DNA of 64,000 nucleotides, taken from NCBI GenBank assembly GCA_947631505.1, contig CANRLR010000012.1, positions 1 to 64,000 of the forward strand, written 5' to 3'. Positions 43,096-52,097 of this stretch are shown here, one piece after another (the first letter of the stretch is position 1; the number at the start of each line of letters is the position of its first letter). Position numbers and translations under genes: made by a program. The notes under the pieces were generated by a model. It was given only the letters and a program-made list of their open reading frames with translations. It did not search any database and was not told where the DNA came from. This DNA is from an uncultured Lachnospiraceae bacterium (lineage in GTDB: Bacteria; Bacillota; Clostridia; Lachnospirales; Lachnospiraceae).

Positions 43096-44634
43096 ATGAT
43101 GGAGAAGAAAAAAGGTGCAGTTGAAGTATATTTATCTACTGTGTTTAAATGGGGAATCATAATATTTGTGAGTGCCTGTATGTGTGCTACATTGACGTTT
43201 ATGACGGAAAAACTGTTGGGATTCTATCCGAATGTTCCGTGGATCGCATTAACTCTTTTTGTCTTGATGGATGTTTTAGTCTTTTTAATTGGTATCTTTA
43301 TCGTAAAGACATCATTTGATGGAGAGGGTTATCTGAAAGAGGGAAAACTGAAGGTTGGTAAATTGTTTACCGGAATTGTATTGGTAGTACAGTGGAATTA
43401 TATTTTGTATATGATTCCGTCAAGAACATTTTGGGGATTTTTGTTCTTCTTTCTGATTCTTATAGCGTTCTTCTTGGATATTAAATTGGTATTGACCAGT
43501 GGAATTATCTGTATAGGCTCTCTGTTTATTGCATGGGGCGTGCGGAGTGCAGAACTCATGCCGGTAAAAGATGAGTTATTTATTACCGATATTCTTATGA
43601 GTTTGATAGCACTTTTATTATCATTGGCAGGATTACTGATTTTTGTATATTTTGTGGCACATTTTCTAGTAAATGCAAAGAGGGATGAGTTAGAAAAGAA
43701 TAATGAACATGTGATGAGTGTTTTGGATTCTGTTCAGACATTATCGGAAAGACTTTATTCTGCGGGGGACTCCCTTTCACAGATTTCGGAGAATGAGAGT
43801 GCTTCTGCTGAGGAACTGGCCGCCACAAGTGAACAGTTAGTTAAAAGTAGTAATGTACTTAGTTCGAGAACGGATGAAAGTATGGTAAATCTGAGTGAAT
43901 TAAGTGAGTGGGAGGGCGTTGTTGCAAATAATGTAGAAAAGGTTGAAGTGACGTCCAAAGACCTGCTTGATAAATCAATCGAAAATGAAAAATTATTGAA
44001 TGATTTACATACAATTAACGGTGAAGTATCAGAATCCATGAAAGCTACGACTGATATCGCCCAAAAGTTATCCGATGCAGTACAGGAAATAGGCGTTACG
44101 CTGAATCTGATAAGTGATATTTCTTCGTCAACTAATTTATTGGCATTAAATGCTTCGATCGAAGCGGCAAGAGCCGGAGATGCCGGAAAAGGCTTTGCTG
44201 TTGTTGCAACAGAGGTAGGAAATCTTGCTAATAGCACACAGGAGTCCTTGAAGGAAGTAGAGTCTGTTATCGAACGGGTACAGCAAAATGTTAGAGAAAT
44301 TACGATGCAGGTCGAAGAAAATGCATCCAAACTGGGTACTCAAAATGATTATTTTGCAAATGTATTCCAAAGTATGAAGGATATGACAGAACTTCTGAAT
44401 GTCTCTGTTCAGGCCATTAATACGATGGGCGAGGCACATGGCAAACAGGCAGAAGTGATTAAAAAGACGGTTACGATTAATCAGGATATTGCAGAAAGTA
44501 TCAGAAATGAGATTGAGCAGTTTGATAACATTAATTCGATGGTGGAGAGCAATGCCACTGATACGGCACAGGTGGCAGATCAGGCAAATGCAATTAATGA
44601 AATGGTGGATGAAATGAGCAGACTGCTTAAATGA
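43096..44634 (+). CDS. Methyl-accepting chemotaxis protein
   Basis: 512 residues from ATG 43096, after AGGAGG; the track GTG is upstream of that site. The first 200 residues hold about six closely packed membrane helices with no large external domain and no clear HAMP. A long coiled coil follows, with the conserved hairpin tip NLLALNASIEAARAGDAGKG near residue 350, which docks CheA and CheW. No C-terminal CheR tether is seen. It probably senses a membrane or energy signal rather than an external ligand. The leader suggests control by a small molecule. Confidence 0.92.
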   Translation: MMEKKKGAVEVYLSTVFKWGIIIFVSACMCATLTFMTEKLLGFYPNVPWIALTLFVLMDVLVFLIGIFIVKTSFDGEGYLKEGKLKVGKLFTGIVLVVQWNYILYMIPSRTFWGFLFFFLILIAFFLDIKLVLTSGIICIGSLFIAWGVRSAELMPVKDELFITDILMSLIALLLSLAGLLIFVYFVAHFLVNAKRDELEKNNEHVMSVLDSVQTLSERLYSAGDSLSQISENESASAEELAATSEQLVKSSNVLSSRTDESMVNLSELSEWEGVVANNVEKVEVTSKDLLDKSIENEKLLNDLHTINGEVSESMKATTDIAQKLSDAVQEIGVTLNLISDISSSTNLLALNASIEAARAGDAGKGFAVVATEVGNLANSTQESLKEVESVIERVQQNVREITMQVEENASKLGTQNDYFANVFQSMKDMTELLNVSVQAINTMGEAHGKQAEVIKKTVTINQDIAESIRNEIEQFDNINSMVESNATDTAQVADQANAINEMVDEMSRLLK

Positions 44635-44752
44635 TGTAGGAAATATATTTTGTCATTTTAAATGTTCCGATATATTTTCTATGAAAATATAGATTTTTCG
44701 AAGTCTGGGTTTTGTGTCTTTGGGGGAGCTGATACAATAAGAAACGTCATAT

Positions 44753-44836
44753 AAAAGAAGGAACTACAAATCAGCGAGAAACATTATTCGCAATGCGAAT
44801 ACCCCGTTTCGAGTCGATTTGTAGTTCCTTCTTTTT
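44753..44836 (+). repeat. Nested 84-nt palindrome (20-bp perfect outer stem)
   Basis: AAAAGAAGGAACTACAAATC pairs perfectly with its complement at 44816-44835. Within the loop are GAAAC/GTTTC and ATTCGC-AAT-GCGAAT. It can serve as terminator for both neighbours, but the nested stems resemble small palindromic mobile elements. Nothing else is seen in 44635-44895. Confidence 0.75.
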
Positions 44837-44895
44837 ATTTTAGGACTTTCTTAGTGCGACAGCCCCTTTTTTTGCCGTTGTTTGTATCGGGGCAC

Positions 44896-45297
44896 TTAGT
44901 GACAGCTATGATTACCGCAGCCGTGTTCGCCGCAGGTATGTCCCTCGCTGCCATGGTGTTCACCGTGATGTTCGCATTTGGCATCTGGATCGTAATTAAG
45001 AGTGCCGGCAAGAAGAGCTTCAACCGCATCATCACATTTTCCGCTGACACCCCCATATAGTTTTATGCCGGCTTCTGCGAGTGCCATCTGGGCACCACCA
45101 CCGATACCACCGCAGATAACGGTATCAATGCCTAAATCAGAAAGGAATCCGGCAAGAGCACCGTGACCGCTGCCGTTGGTATCAAATAGTTCGGAGGAAA
45201 CCGTCTTTCCATCCTCAATATGATAGATTTTAAATTGTTCGGTATGACCGAAATGCTGGTAGATTTGTCCATTTTCAAAAGTTACTGCAATTTTCAT
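44896..45297 (-). CDS. NifX/NafY-like dinitrogenase cofactor-family protein with His/Cys-rich tail
   Basis: 133 residues. Residues 1-105 match the NifB/NifX/NafY fold (MKIAVTFENGQIYQHFGHTE, VICGGIGGGAQMALAEAGI). The final 26 residues are packed with His and Cys (HHGEHHGSEGHTCGEHGCGN), a likely metal-binding tail. Such proteins occur in many non-nitrogen-fixing anaerobes, where their role is unclear but linked to metal-sulfur cofactors. It is the third gene of a DUF134/MBL/NifX-like set. Confidence 0.88.
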   Translation of the reverse strand: MKIAVTFENGQIYQHFGHTEQFKIYHIEDGKTVSSELFDTNGSGHGALAGFLSDLGIDTVICGGIGGGAQMALAEAGIKLYGGVSGKCDDAVEALLAGTLNYDPDAKCEHHGEHHGSEGHTCGEHGCGNHSCH

Positions 45298-45315
45298 AAT
45301 TATTCTCCTTATGTT

Positions 45316-46092
45316 TTATATTTTAATACTCTGTCCACAGGACAGATAATTAAGCTTTGACATATAATTTTTCATAAATTCATACTGTTTTTCTCCCGTA
45401 CAATGGCAGGTGTAATATTCGGTGTCAAAACTGTCTAATTGAAGAGCATATTCTTGAAGATTCTTATCAAGAGGAAGTTTGGAAAAATGAAAGCCGCCAA
45501 TCAGGTAATTGGGACAAAACCACCGGGTAATGTCTATGATTCCCTTGTGTGAGCATCCACTGATCAGCACCCTCTTATCTGCTTCTTCGATCAAGAGATA
45601 TTGTTCATGGCGAAAATCATCTGGTCTGAATATGCCATTTTCAACTGTATTTAATCCGGAGCTGCCGAGGTCAGAATTTCGTTTATTCTCATTGCAGCAA
45701 TATAGTGTCAATCCTTTATCAATGGCTGTAATATTATTGGTGTAAACGAGCCGGATATTATTTTTCAGCGTCAAATCAAGTCCGATATATTTTTCGGTGC
45801 CGTTATAGTGTGGTTCAAACGCATAACGGCTTAAATAGACCGGTGCTTTCTGATTGATTTCCAAAAATCTTGGAAGTCCGCCGCCATGGTCGTAATGTCC
45901 ATGGGATAAAATGGCAATATCAACAGAGGAAAGGTCAATGCCAAGAACTTCTGCATTTTGACAGAACAGGCTGGTCTGCCCCATATCAAAAAGGATGTTA
46001 TGTTCTTTTGTTTCGATATAAAGGCTTAGTCCATGTTCGGTGAATAAATTATCCTGCGTTGTTGTGTTCTCCAATAAAGATGTAATTTTCAT
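45316..46092 (-). CDS. MBL-fold metallohydrolase
   Basis: 258 residues; its ATG overlaps the DUF134 stop by 4 bases. The metal motif ILSHGHYDHGGG is intact, with GCSHKGIIDI and GGFHF as later ligands. This is the subgroup related to MJ0296-type dihydropterin phosphate synthases, often found next to NifX-like proteins. Cytosolic. Substrate unknown. Confidence 0.87.
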   Translation of the reverse strand: MKITSLLENTTTQDNLFTEHGLSLYIETKEHNILFDMGQTSLFCQNAEVLGIDLSSVDIAILSHGHYDHGGGLPRFLEINQKAPVYLSRYAFEPHYNGTEKYIGLDLTLKNNIRLVYTNNITAIDKGLTLYCCNENKRNSDLGSSGLNTVENGIFRPDDFRHEQYLLIEEADKRVLISGCSHKGIIDITRWFCPNYLIGGFHFSKLPLDKNLQEYALQLDSFDTEYYTCHCTGEKQYEFMKNYMSKLNYLSCGQSIKI

Positions 46093-46442
46093 TCAATATC
46101 ACCTCTTTTACAACGATGTCGTTTACAACCGCCGCAGCCGCAATGTTCTTCCTTGCCGTCACAGAGCCTGTAATCACCGCCTTCGATACGAAGAGCAGCA
46201 CCGTCAACAATGGCAGTGGCAATTTTCGTTCTTGCATTATTATAGATTTGCTGTACGGTAGTACGGGCGACCTGCATATAGCCGGCACACTCTTCTTGGG
46301 AAAAGCCCTCTTTATCAATAAGGCGAATACTCTCATATTCATCGACGGTCAGTATAATAATATTTTCTCCACCTGAACTTGGTAAAAATTCGGTTGCTTT
46401 TGGTAAACAACAAACCTTACGGCATTTTCTTGGTCTTGGCAT
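46089..46442 (-). CDS. DUF134 DNA-binding protein
   Basis: 117 residues from ATG 46442 (MPRPRKCRKVCCLPKATEF), the standard DUF134 start, after GGGAGCAGG; the track start overlaps the promoter. The helix-turn-helix DKEGFSQEECAGYMQVARTT (about residues 45-64) is followed by a Cys/His-rich end (CDGKEEHCGCGGCKRHRC). It is likely a metal- or redox-responsive regulator of its own operon. The N-terminal CRKVCC adds further thiols. Confidence 0.88.
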   Translation of the reverse strand: MPRPRKCRKVCCLPKATEFLPSSGGENIIILTVDEYESIRLIDKEGFSQEECAGYMQVARTTVQQIYNNARTKIATAIVDGAALRIEGGDYRLCDGKEEHCGCGGCKRHRCKRGDIE

Positions 46443-46479
46443 AGCCTGCTCCCTTTTCTCACAGTATAAATCTATATCC

Positions 46480-46508
46480 TTTATAGCATAGTTTATGTCA
46501 TATGTCAA
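46480..46508 (-). promoter_or_regulatory. Sigma-A promoter of the DUF134/MBL/NifX-like operon
   Basis: On the minus strand: TTGACA, 17-nt spacer, TATAAA, about 38 nt before DUF134. No clear promoter for the divergent eno gene is picked out in 46509-46639. Confidence 0.8.
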
Positions 46509-46639
46509 TAACTACGGAAGTATTCGGACAACTTTCCCTGACAGTTCCCGTTATGATCGTATTCATTATTTCAGTTAATTCCGCATAAATCACAACGTTC
46601 TGTTTCATACTAAAAGAAAAGGAAACAGGAGGTTCTATT

Positions 46640-47944
46640 ATGATGGAACATAAGTATCGAATTAACACAATACGAGGAAGAGAAATTTTGGATTCCAGAG
46701 GTAATCCGACGGTGGAGGTGGAGGTTGCATTATGCGGTGGAGTGAAAGGAAGAGCTTCGGTGCCATCCGGTGCATCTACAGGGGCATTTGAAGCAACAGA
46801 ATTAAGGGATACAGAACTTCCGCGTTACCGTGGACAAGGTGTAAAAAAGGCAGTGGAGCATGTAAATGATACGATCAGCTACATTTTGGAAGGAAAAAAT
46901 GCATTGAATCAGGTGGAAATTGATTCCATTATGATCCATGAGGATGGTACAAAGAACAAAGGGAAATTTGGAGCCAATGCCATTCTTGGCACGTCAATGG
47001 CGGTGGCAAAAGCGGCGGCAAAGGCAGTAGGGCTTCCGTTGTATCAATATCTGGGCGGGGCAAATGGAAGAACATTACCAGTGCCTATGATGAATATTGT
47101 CAATGGAGGAAAGCATGCTGACAGCAGCTTGACTATACAGGAGTTTATGATAATGCCGGTTGGAGCAAAATCCTTTCATAGCTGTTTGGAGTGGAGTGTA
47201 AATGTTTTTCATACATTAAAAAAGCTTCTTCATGATGGTGGGTATGCCACCTCGGTTGGAGATGAGGGAGGCTTTGCACCGAGACTTGCGAATGATGAAG
47301 AAGCCCTGCAATTTATTGTAAAGGCGATTGAAAAAGCCGGATACCGGGCGGGAGAGGATTTCAAGATCGCCATGGATGCTGCCAGTACGGAGATGTATGA
47401 GGAAGCAGTAAAACAGGGAAGAACGGGTGAATATTTATTCTGGAAATCCGGTGAATATAAGACCGTGGATGAAATGATTGATCTGTGGGAAAAACTTTGC
47501 AATAACTATCCGATTTATTCGATTGAGGATGGATTGGCAGAAGAGGACTGGGACGGCTGGCAAAAGCTGACAAAGCGGTTAGGTGACCGGATTCAGCTGG
47601 TAGGTGATGATTTGTTTGTTACCAATACGGAGCGCATCCAAAAAGGGATGAATCTTCATACGGCTAATGCTGTTCTGATTAAGCCAAATCAGATTGGAAC
47701 GATTTCCGAAACGTTAGAGGCAATCCGCATGACAAAAAATAATCGCTGGCATGCTATTGTCAGCCACCGCTCCGGCGAGACAGAGGACACTACGATTGCA
47801 GATATTGCGGTAGGATTGAATGCCGGACAAATCAAGACCGGAGCTCCGTCCCGGACCGATCGTGTGGCAAAATATAACCAGCTTTTGCGTATTGAGGAAC
47901 AGTTGGGAAACAGTGCAGAATTTGGAAGAGGGTTTCGCATTTAA
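46640..47944 (+). CDS. eno: Enolase
   Basis: 434 residues with ribosome site CAGGAGG; ATG 46643 is also possible. Motifs: [42 protein letters not shown], metal ligands in [21 protein letters not shown] and [10 protein letters not shown], catalytic Lys in [10 protein letters not shown], and [10 protein letters not shown]. It interconverts 2-phosphoglycerate and phosphoenolpyruvate in glycolysis. The stretch after ELRD ([11 protein letters not shown]) departs from the usual DGDKSRYLGKGV, so this could be one of two enolases in the genome. Confidence 0.96.
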   Translation: MMEHKYRINTIRGREILDSRGNPTVEVEVALCGGVKGRASVPSGASTGAFEATELRDTELPRYRGQGVKKAVEHVNDTISYILEGKNALNQVEIDSIMIHEDGTKNKGKFGANAILGTSMAVAKAAAKAVGLPLYQYLGGANGRTLPVPMMNIVNGGKHADSSLTIQEFMIMPVGAKSFHSCLEWSVNVFHTLKKLLHDGGYATSVGDEGGFAPRLANDEEALQFIVKAIEKAGYRAGEDFKIAMDAASTEMYEEAVKQGRTGEYLFWKSGEYKTVDEMIDLWEKLCNNYPIYSIEDGLAEEDWDGWQKLTKRLGDRIQLVGDDLFVTNTERIQKGMNLHTANAVLIKPNQIGTISETLEAIRMTKNNRWHAIVSHRSGETEDTTIADIAVGLNAGQIKTGAPSRTDRVAKYNQLLRIEEQLGNSAEFGRGFRI

Positions 47945-47964
47945 TAAGAAATGGGAATTCGTAT

Positions 47965-48018
47965 AAAAAGAACCACGATAGATTAACAGTTCTGAATCAA
48001 TTTATCGTGGTTCTTTTT
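47965..48018 (+). terminator. Bidirectional terminator between eno and the amylase operon
   Basis: AAAAAGAACCACGATA/TATCGTGGTTCTTTTT, a perfect 16-bp stem with A and T flanks that work on both strands. Confidence 0.88.
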
Positions 48019-48047
48019 ATCTAATAGGAAAGTCGATCGATTCCCTT

Positions 48048-48254
48048 TTACTCCGTATCCGTTACCAAATAAACTGTTTTATCGAGCTGGTATTGATAAT
48101 TCTTTATAACATTACCGCTGTACAGTCTCATTGGCTGCCAGTTACATAGGTCATAGTCTTTCACATAAGGCAGATTGTAATAGAACATGTCGTGGTCGCC
48201 GCTGCCTTTGTCATATGTCATTAATTCTTTGGTAAAGAGCTCTTGTGATGTCAT
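48048..48254 (-). CDS. Small protein of unknown function
   Basis: 68 residues from ATG 48254, after AAAGGAGG. It is soluble and Tyr-rich (KDYDLCNWQPMRLYSGNVIK). It lies 47 nt after the amylase on the same strand and is probably co-transcribed. No family recognised. Confidence 0.7.
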   Translation of the reverse strand: MTSQELFTKELMTYDKGSGDHDMFYYNLPYVKDYDLCNWQPMRLYSGNVIKNYQYQLDKTVYLVTDTE

Positions 48255-48301
48255 AAATCTGCCTCCTTTCTTTTTCATCCTATAACATTCATTACTATTT
48301 A

Positions 48302-49681
48302 TTATATGTCAAAATTGGCAGATGTGCAAGAGTCCTTTTCAGATAGTATTTCACAGCCGCACCCCTCTAAGAGAAGGAGAATCTGTCCGTTTTCCACTTT
48401 ATAGGTCTTGCCGGAAAGTTCACCTGTAAAGGCTGTTTGGGCACCCTGATAAGGAATCGAAAGTGTTGCGGAATCCTCATCATTATTTACCGCGGTAATC
48501 ACATCCATTCCGTTAAAACTGCGGGCGAATGCATACTGGCGGTTGGTGAGTAAAAGTTCCTTGTATTCTCCGTACGATAAAACGGCGGAATTCTGACGAA
48601 TCATACCGAGCTTTTTCAAAAATGCAGTATAAGGATTTGTGGAAACCGCATCCTTATAGTCTTCCAGATCTAAGCAGGGACGAAGGGAGGCATCGGAACC
48701 CTTTTCCTTCTTTCCCTCAATGGCGAACTCGGAACCGTAATAAATGGATGGGATGCCGGGTAATGTATACAGTAACGTATGAACAATGTTAAAATGGTCT
48801 TTATTCTGCAGCTTATTAATAATTCGTTCCACATCATGGTTATCTGCAAAATTATACAATTTCAAGTTTTCATAATGGCAGCCTCCCATTTCATAGAGAC
48901 GCTTTACCGTATGGGCTATTTCAAAAAAATTGTGTTCATTACAGCCGGACCAAAGTGCTTTATTTAAGTGATAGTTCGTAACGGCATGTAATGTTTCGGG
49001 ATTGACCCATCGGTTATATTCTCCATGAATGACTTCGCCCATAAGCCAGAAATCCGGCTTCACTTCATTGGCTACCTGCCGCATTCCTTTCATAAAGTTA
49101 AAATCAAGGACATCAGCAGCATCTAAACGGATACCATCGATATCAAATTCTGATACCCAAAAACGAATGACATCATAGATGTAATCTTTTACTTCCGGAT
49201 TCCATTGGTTCAATTTTACCAAAAGGTTGAATCCACCCCAGTTATCGTAGGAAAATCCATCATTGTACTCATTGTTCCCTCCGAAATTTACGTTACAGTA
49301 CCAGTCCTTGTAGTGCGATTGTTCGCGGTTTGCTTTCAGATCTTTAAAAGCAAAAAATTCCCTGCCTGTGTGATTAAATACACCATCTAAAATTACCCTT
49401 ACATTTTTATCGTGACAGGTCTGAATAAAATGTTTTAAATCTTCATTGTCACCAAGACGGCGGTCCAGCGTTTTATAATCCGTTGTTTCATAACCATGTC
49501 CGACGGATTCGAACAGAGGCCCGATATATAGGGCATTACATCCGATTTCCTTTATATGTTCAATCCATGGTTCCAATTTGCGTAAGCGATGCACGATCTC
49601 CCCTTTATCATTGAGAGCAGGTGCTCCGCTTAATCCTAATGGATAGATGTGGTAAAATACGGCTTCATCATACCATGCCAT
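48302..49681 (-). CDS. Alpha-amylase family (GH13) glycosidase, cytosolic
   Basis: 459 residues from ATG 49681, after AAAGGGG; two upstream ATGs in the track entry lack ribosome sites. The barrel carries the four GH13 regions: DGVFNHTG, nucleophile Asp in DGIRLDAAD, acid Glu in LMGEVIHGE and Asp in NFADNHDVERI. There is no signal peptide or added binding domain, so it acts inside the cell on imported malto-oligosaccharides or glycogen-like stores. The exact specificity (alpha-amylase, neopullulanase or glucosidase) is not clear. Confidence 0.92.
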   Translation of the reverse strand: MAWYDEAVFYHIYPLGLSGAPALNDKGEIVHRLRKLEPWIEHIKEIGCNALYIGPLFESVGHGYETTDYKTLDRRLGDNEDLKHFIQTCHDKNVRVILDGVFNHTGREFFAFKDLKANREQSHYKDWYCNVNFGGNNEYNDGFSYDNWGGFNLLVKLNQWNPEVKDYIYDVIRFWVSEFDIDGIRLDAADVLDFNFMKGMRQVANEVKPDFWLMGEVIHGEYNRWVNPETLHAVTNYHLNKALWSGCNEHNFFEIAHTVKRLYEMGGCHYENLKLYNFADNHDVERIINKLQNKDHFNIVHTLLYTLPGIPSIYYGSEFAIEGKKEKGSDASLRPCLDLEDYKDAVSTNPYTAFLKKLGMIRQNSAVLSYGEYKELLLTNRQYAFARSFNGMDVITAVNNDEDSATLSIPYQGAQTAFTGELSGKTYKVENGQILLLLEGCGCEILSEKDSCTSANFDI

Positions 49682-49828
49682 TTTCATACCCCTTTCTTGA
49701 TTCATTTCTTGCCCCTAACAGTATAACACAAAGAAAAGATGAGCGAAAGAAAAAAAGAGGAAGAATCTTGTAGATTTATTCTCTTTTTGATAAACTAATG
49801 TTTATAAAACTATGGAGGAGTGCATTTT

Positions 49829-50797
49829 ATGTATCTGAAACAATTCGATGAGTTTGACAAAATATGTATCCAATGCCACGACAGTCCCGATGCGGATACG
49901 ATTGGTTCGGGTTTTGGATTGTATTCCTATTTCAAAGATTTAGGAAAGGAAGTACATCTTATTTACAGTGGCATTCATGAGATTACAAAGCCAAGTCTCC
50001 GTATTATGGTGGAGCAATTACAGATTCCGATTGAGTATGTGGAGGAACTGCCGGAATGTGATGTTCTGATTACGGTAGATTGTCAGTACAAGGGTGGGAA
50101 TATTACCGAATTTGATGCCAAGCGGGTAGCAATGGTGGACCATCATCCGGCCTGTGGGAGAGTGGATGACTGGTGCTGTATCTGCAGCAAAAACGGAAGC
50201 TGTGCAACGGTAGTCTGGAAATTATTGAAGGAAATGGGATATGATGTAAATGAAAAGATTAATGTGGCAACAGCATTATATTTTGGACTTTTTATTGATA
50301 CAGGGCATCTGTCGGAGATTTTTTATGAGGCTGATAAGGACATGAGGGATTCTCTTGTGGTAGACCGGGATATTTTGGAGTACATGATTAATTCGAATTT
50401 GTCACGGGAGGAATTAGAGATTGCAGGAGAAGCGTTGTCGAACTATTTTTATGATGAAGAATATCGTTTTGCCCTGCTGCGGACAAGACCTTGTGATCCG
50501 AACCTTTTGGGGGTTATCAGTGATTTGGTAAATCAGGTGTCTACCATTGATACCTGCATTGTATACAATGAAACATCAATTGGTTATAAACTGTCTTTGA
50601 GAAGCAGTCTGTCAAAGTGTGAAGCCAGTGGGCTGGCAGTGGCGGTCACGAAGGATATCGGCTCCGGTGGCGGACATACCAATAAGGCGGGAGGGTTTAT
50701 TATGAAAAAAATGTTTCGGACGGCATACGGGACAGCAGATTTTGAAACAGTGGTTCGTACCCGCTTGCGGGAATATTTAGGTAGAATGGGAGAATGA
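49829..50797 (+). CDS. DHH-family phosphoesterase
   Basis: 322 residues from ATG 49829 after TGGAGGAG; the GTG in the track is part of the ribosome site region. DHH motifs HDSPDADTIGSG, ITVDCQY and MVDHHPACG lead to the DHHA1 motif GSGGGHTNKAGG. The family includes NrnA-type nanoRNases and pAp phosphatases and soluble c-di-AMP/pApA hydrolases. Given that GdpP is also encoded in the window, a role in pApA breakdown is possible but not shown. Confidence 0.87.
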   Translation: MYLKQFDEFDKICIQCHDSPDADTIGSGFGLYSYFKDLGKEVHLIYSGIHEITKPSLRIMVEQLQIPIEYVEELPECDVLITVDCQYKGGNITEFDAKRVAMVDHHPACGRVDDWCCICSKNGSCATVVWKLLKEMGYDVNEKINVATALYFGLFIDTGHLSEIFYEADKDMRDSLVVDRDILEYMINSNLSREELEIAGEALSNYFYDEEYRFALLRTRPCDPNLLGVISDLVNQVSTIDTCIVYNETSIGYKLSLRSSLSKCEASGLAVAVTKDIGSGGGHTNKAGGFIMKKMFRTAYGTADFETVVRTRLREYLGRMGE

Positions 50798-50803
50798 TGA
50801 GAG

Positions 50804-52093
50804 GTGAAAAAAAGAGTATTCGGTTTCATTTTTGTAGTGGTGTTTTCTGTGCTTACTGCGGCGGGATGCACAGAAAAGAAGAATATATCTCCGAAAAAGA
50901 GTGCCAGTGTATCGGGAGAGAGTATTCAAAAACAGGATGACCCGCCGGCTGCAACAGGTAGTGCGGTTTCTGAAAATGGGAGTCCGTTCGTGCAAAAAAG
51001 TAAAAAATATGCGGAGCAGATGGTATCCGGCCTTTTTTCGGCAGCATGGGAGGATTTTTCTAAAGATTTGGCGAATCAGCTTTCGGAGGAGAGCCTGAAA
51101 GTGTCATTTAACAGCGTGCTGTCAGGTGTTTCCGGTTATCAGGGTATTGACCGCGTAGAGGAGAAAGAAAGTGACGGCTATCAAATGGTCGATGTGGTAC
51201 TTGCCTTTGAAAATCATCAGGGACGAAGTATTCGGTTCGTTTATGATTCTGAGGAACATATAGCCGGAATCTGGTTTGATACAGCGGTGCTGGACAAGAA
51301 AGGAACCACGAATAACGGCGATACAGAACAGTCCGGTTCTTATCGGGAAAAGGATATTACGGTGGGGAGAGAGCCCTATGAGCTGAAAGGAACGCTGCTG
51401 ATTCCGCAGCAGAAGAAAAAAGCACCCGTTGTCATTTTATTTAGCGATGATGACTGTGATATGGATGGAACAATCGGAACGGCCGGAAATACACCGCTAA
51501 AAGATATTGCAGAGGGATTGGCAAAACAGGGGATAGCAGCATTGCGGTATCACACGAGAAAATACGAGCATGGAAATAGGCTGACGGATAATCTTGGAAT
51601 TTACGATAGCTTTTTACAGGATGCCTGTTATGCAGTAGACCAGATGTATAATGAGAACGATATTGATTCCGGACACATTTATTTAGCGGCCATGGGGGAA
51701 AATGCCAGCCGCATGTCTGCGTTGGTGAAAAGGAAGAAAAACCGGCTTTCCGGTGTAATTCTTATGGGAGCAAAGCCGATGAAAATGCAGGAAACTTTTT
51801 ATGCCAGCCCGAATAAGACGGTAGAAATGGATGCTGCCTATTTTATGAAAGAAAATTCCACGATACCCCTGCTTGTATTGCAGGGAAAAGCAGATTTTGA
51901 GACGACAACAGAGGACTATGAGCAGTGGAAAGAAATATGGAAAGGGCGTTCTCATGTTACTTATCGGGAATATGAACGCTTGAACCATTATTTTATGACG
52001 ACCACTGGCAAATCTGATGCCACCGACTACAACTCCCCAAATAATGTCAGCAGTCAGGTGATTTCAGAAATTGCCAAATGGTGCCGCGGATAG
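50804..52093 (+). CDS. Lipoprotein with DUF3887 and alpha/beta-hydrolase-like domain
   Basis: 429 residues from GTG 50804, 6 nt after the DHH gene; GGGAG lies about 11 nt upstream. The lipobox VLTAAGC marks a lipoprotein anchored outside the membrane. DUF3887-like domain about residues 60-165 (YAEQMVSGLFSAAWEDFSKD); hydrolase-like domain from about 185 (KAPVVILFSDDDCDMDG). The expected GxSxG nucleophile region reads AAMGENASRM, so the Ser appears replaced by Asn, although an Asp (GKADFET) and a His (ERLNHYF) remain. It may be inactive or use another residue. With one more A in the A7 tract after the GTG, an ATG start (MMRGEKKRVFG) would also come into frame. Confidence 0.82.
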   Translation: MKKRVFGFIFVVVFSVLTAAGCTEKKNISPKKSASVSGESIQKQDDPPAATGSAVSENGSPFVQKSKKYAEQMVSGLFSAAWEDFSKDLANQLSEESLKVSFNSVLSGVSGYQGIDRVEEKESDGYQMVDVVLAFENHQGRSIRFVYDSEEHIAGIWFDTAVLDKKGTTNNGDTEQSGSYREKDITVGREPYELKGTLLIPQQKKKAPVVILFSDDDCDMDGTIGTAGNTPLKDIAEGLAKQGIAALRYHTRKYEHGNRLTDNLGIYDSFLQDACYAVDQMYNENDIDSGHIYLAAMGENASRMSALVKRKKNRLSGVILMGAKPMKMQETFYASPNKTVEMDAAYFMKENSTIPLLVLQGKADFETTTEDYEQWKEIWKGRSHVTYREYERLNHYFMTTTGKSDATDYNSPNNVSSQVISEIAKWCRG

Positions 52094-52097
52094 TTTT

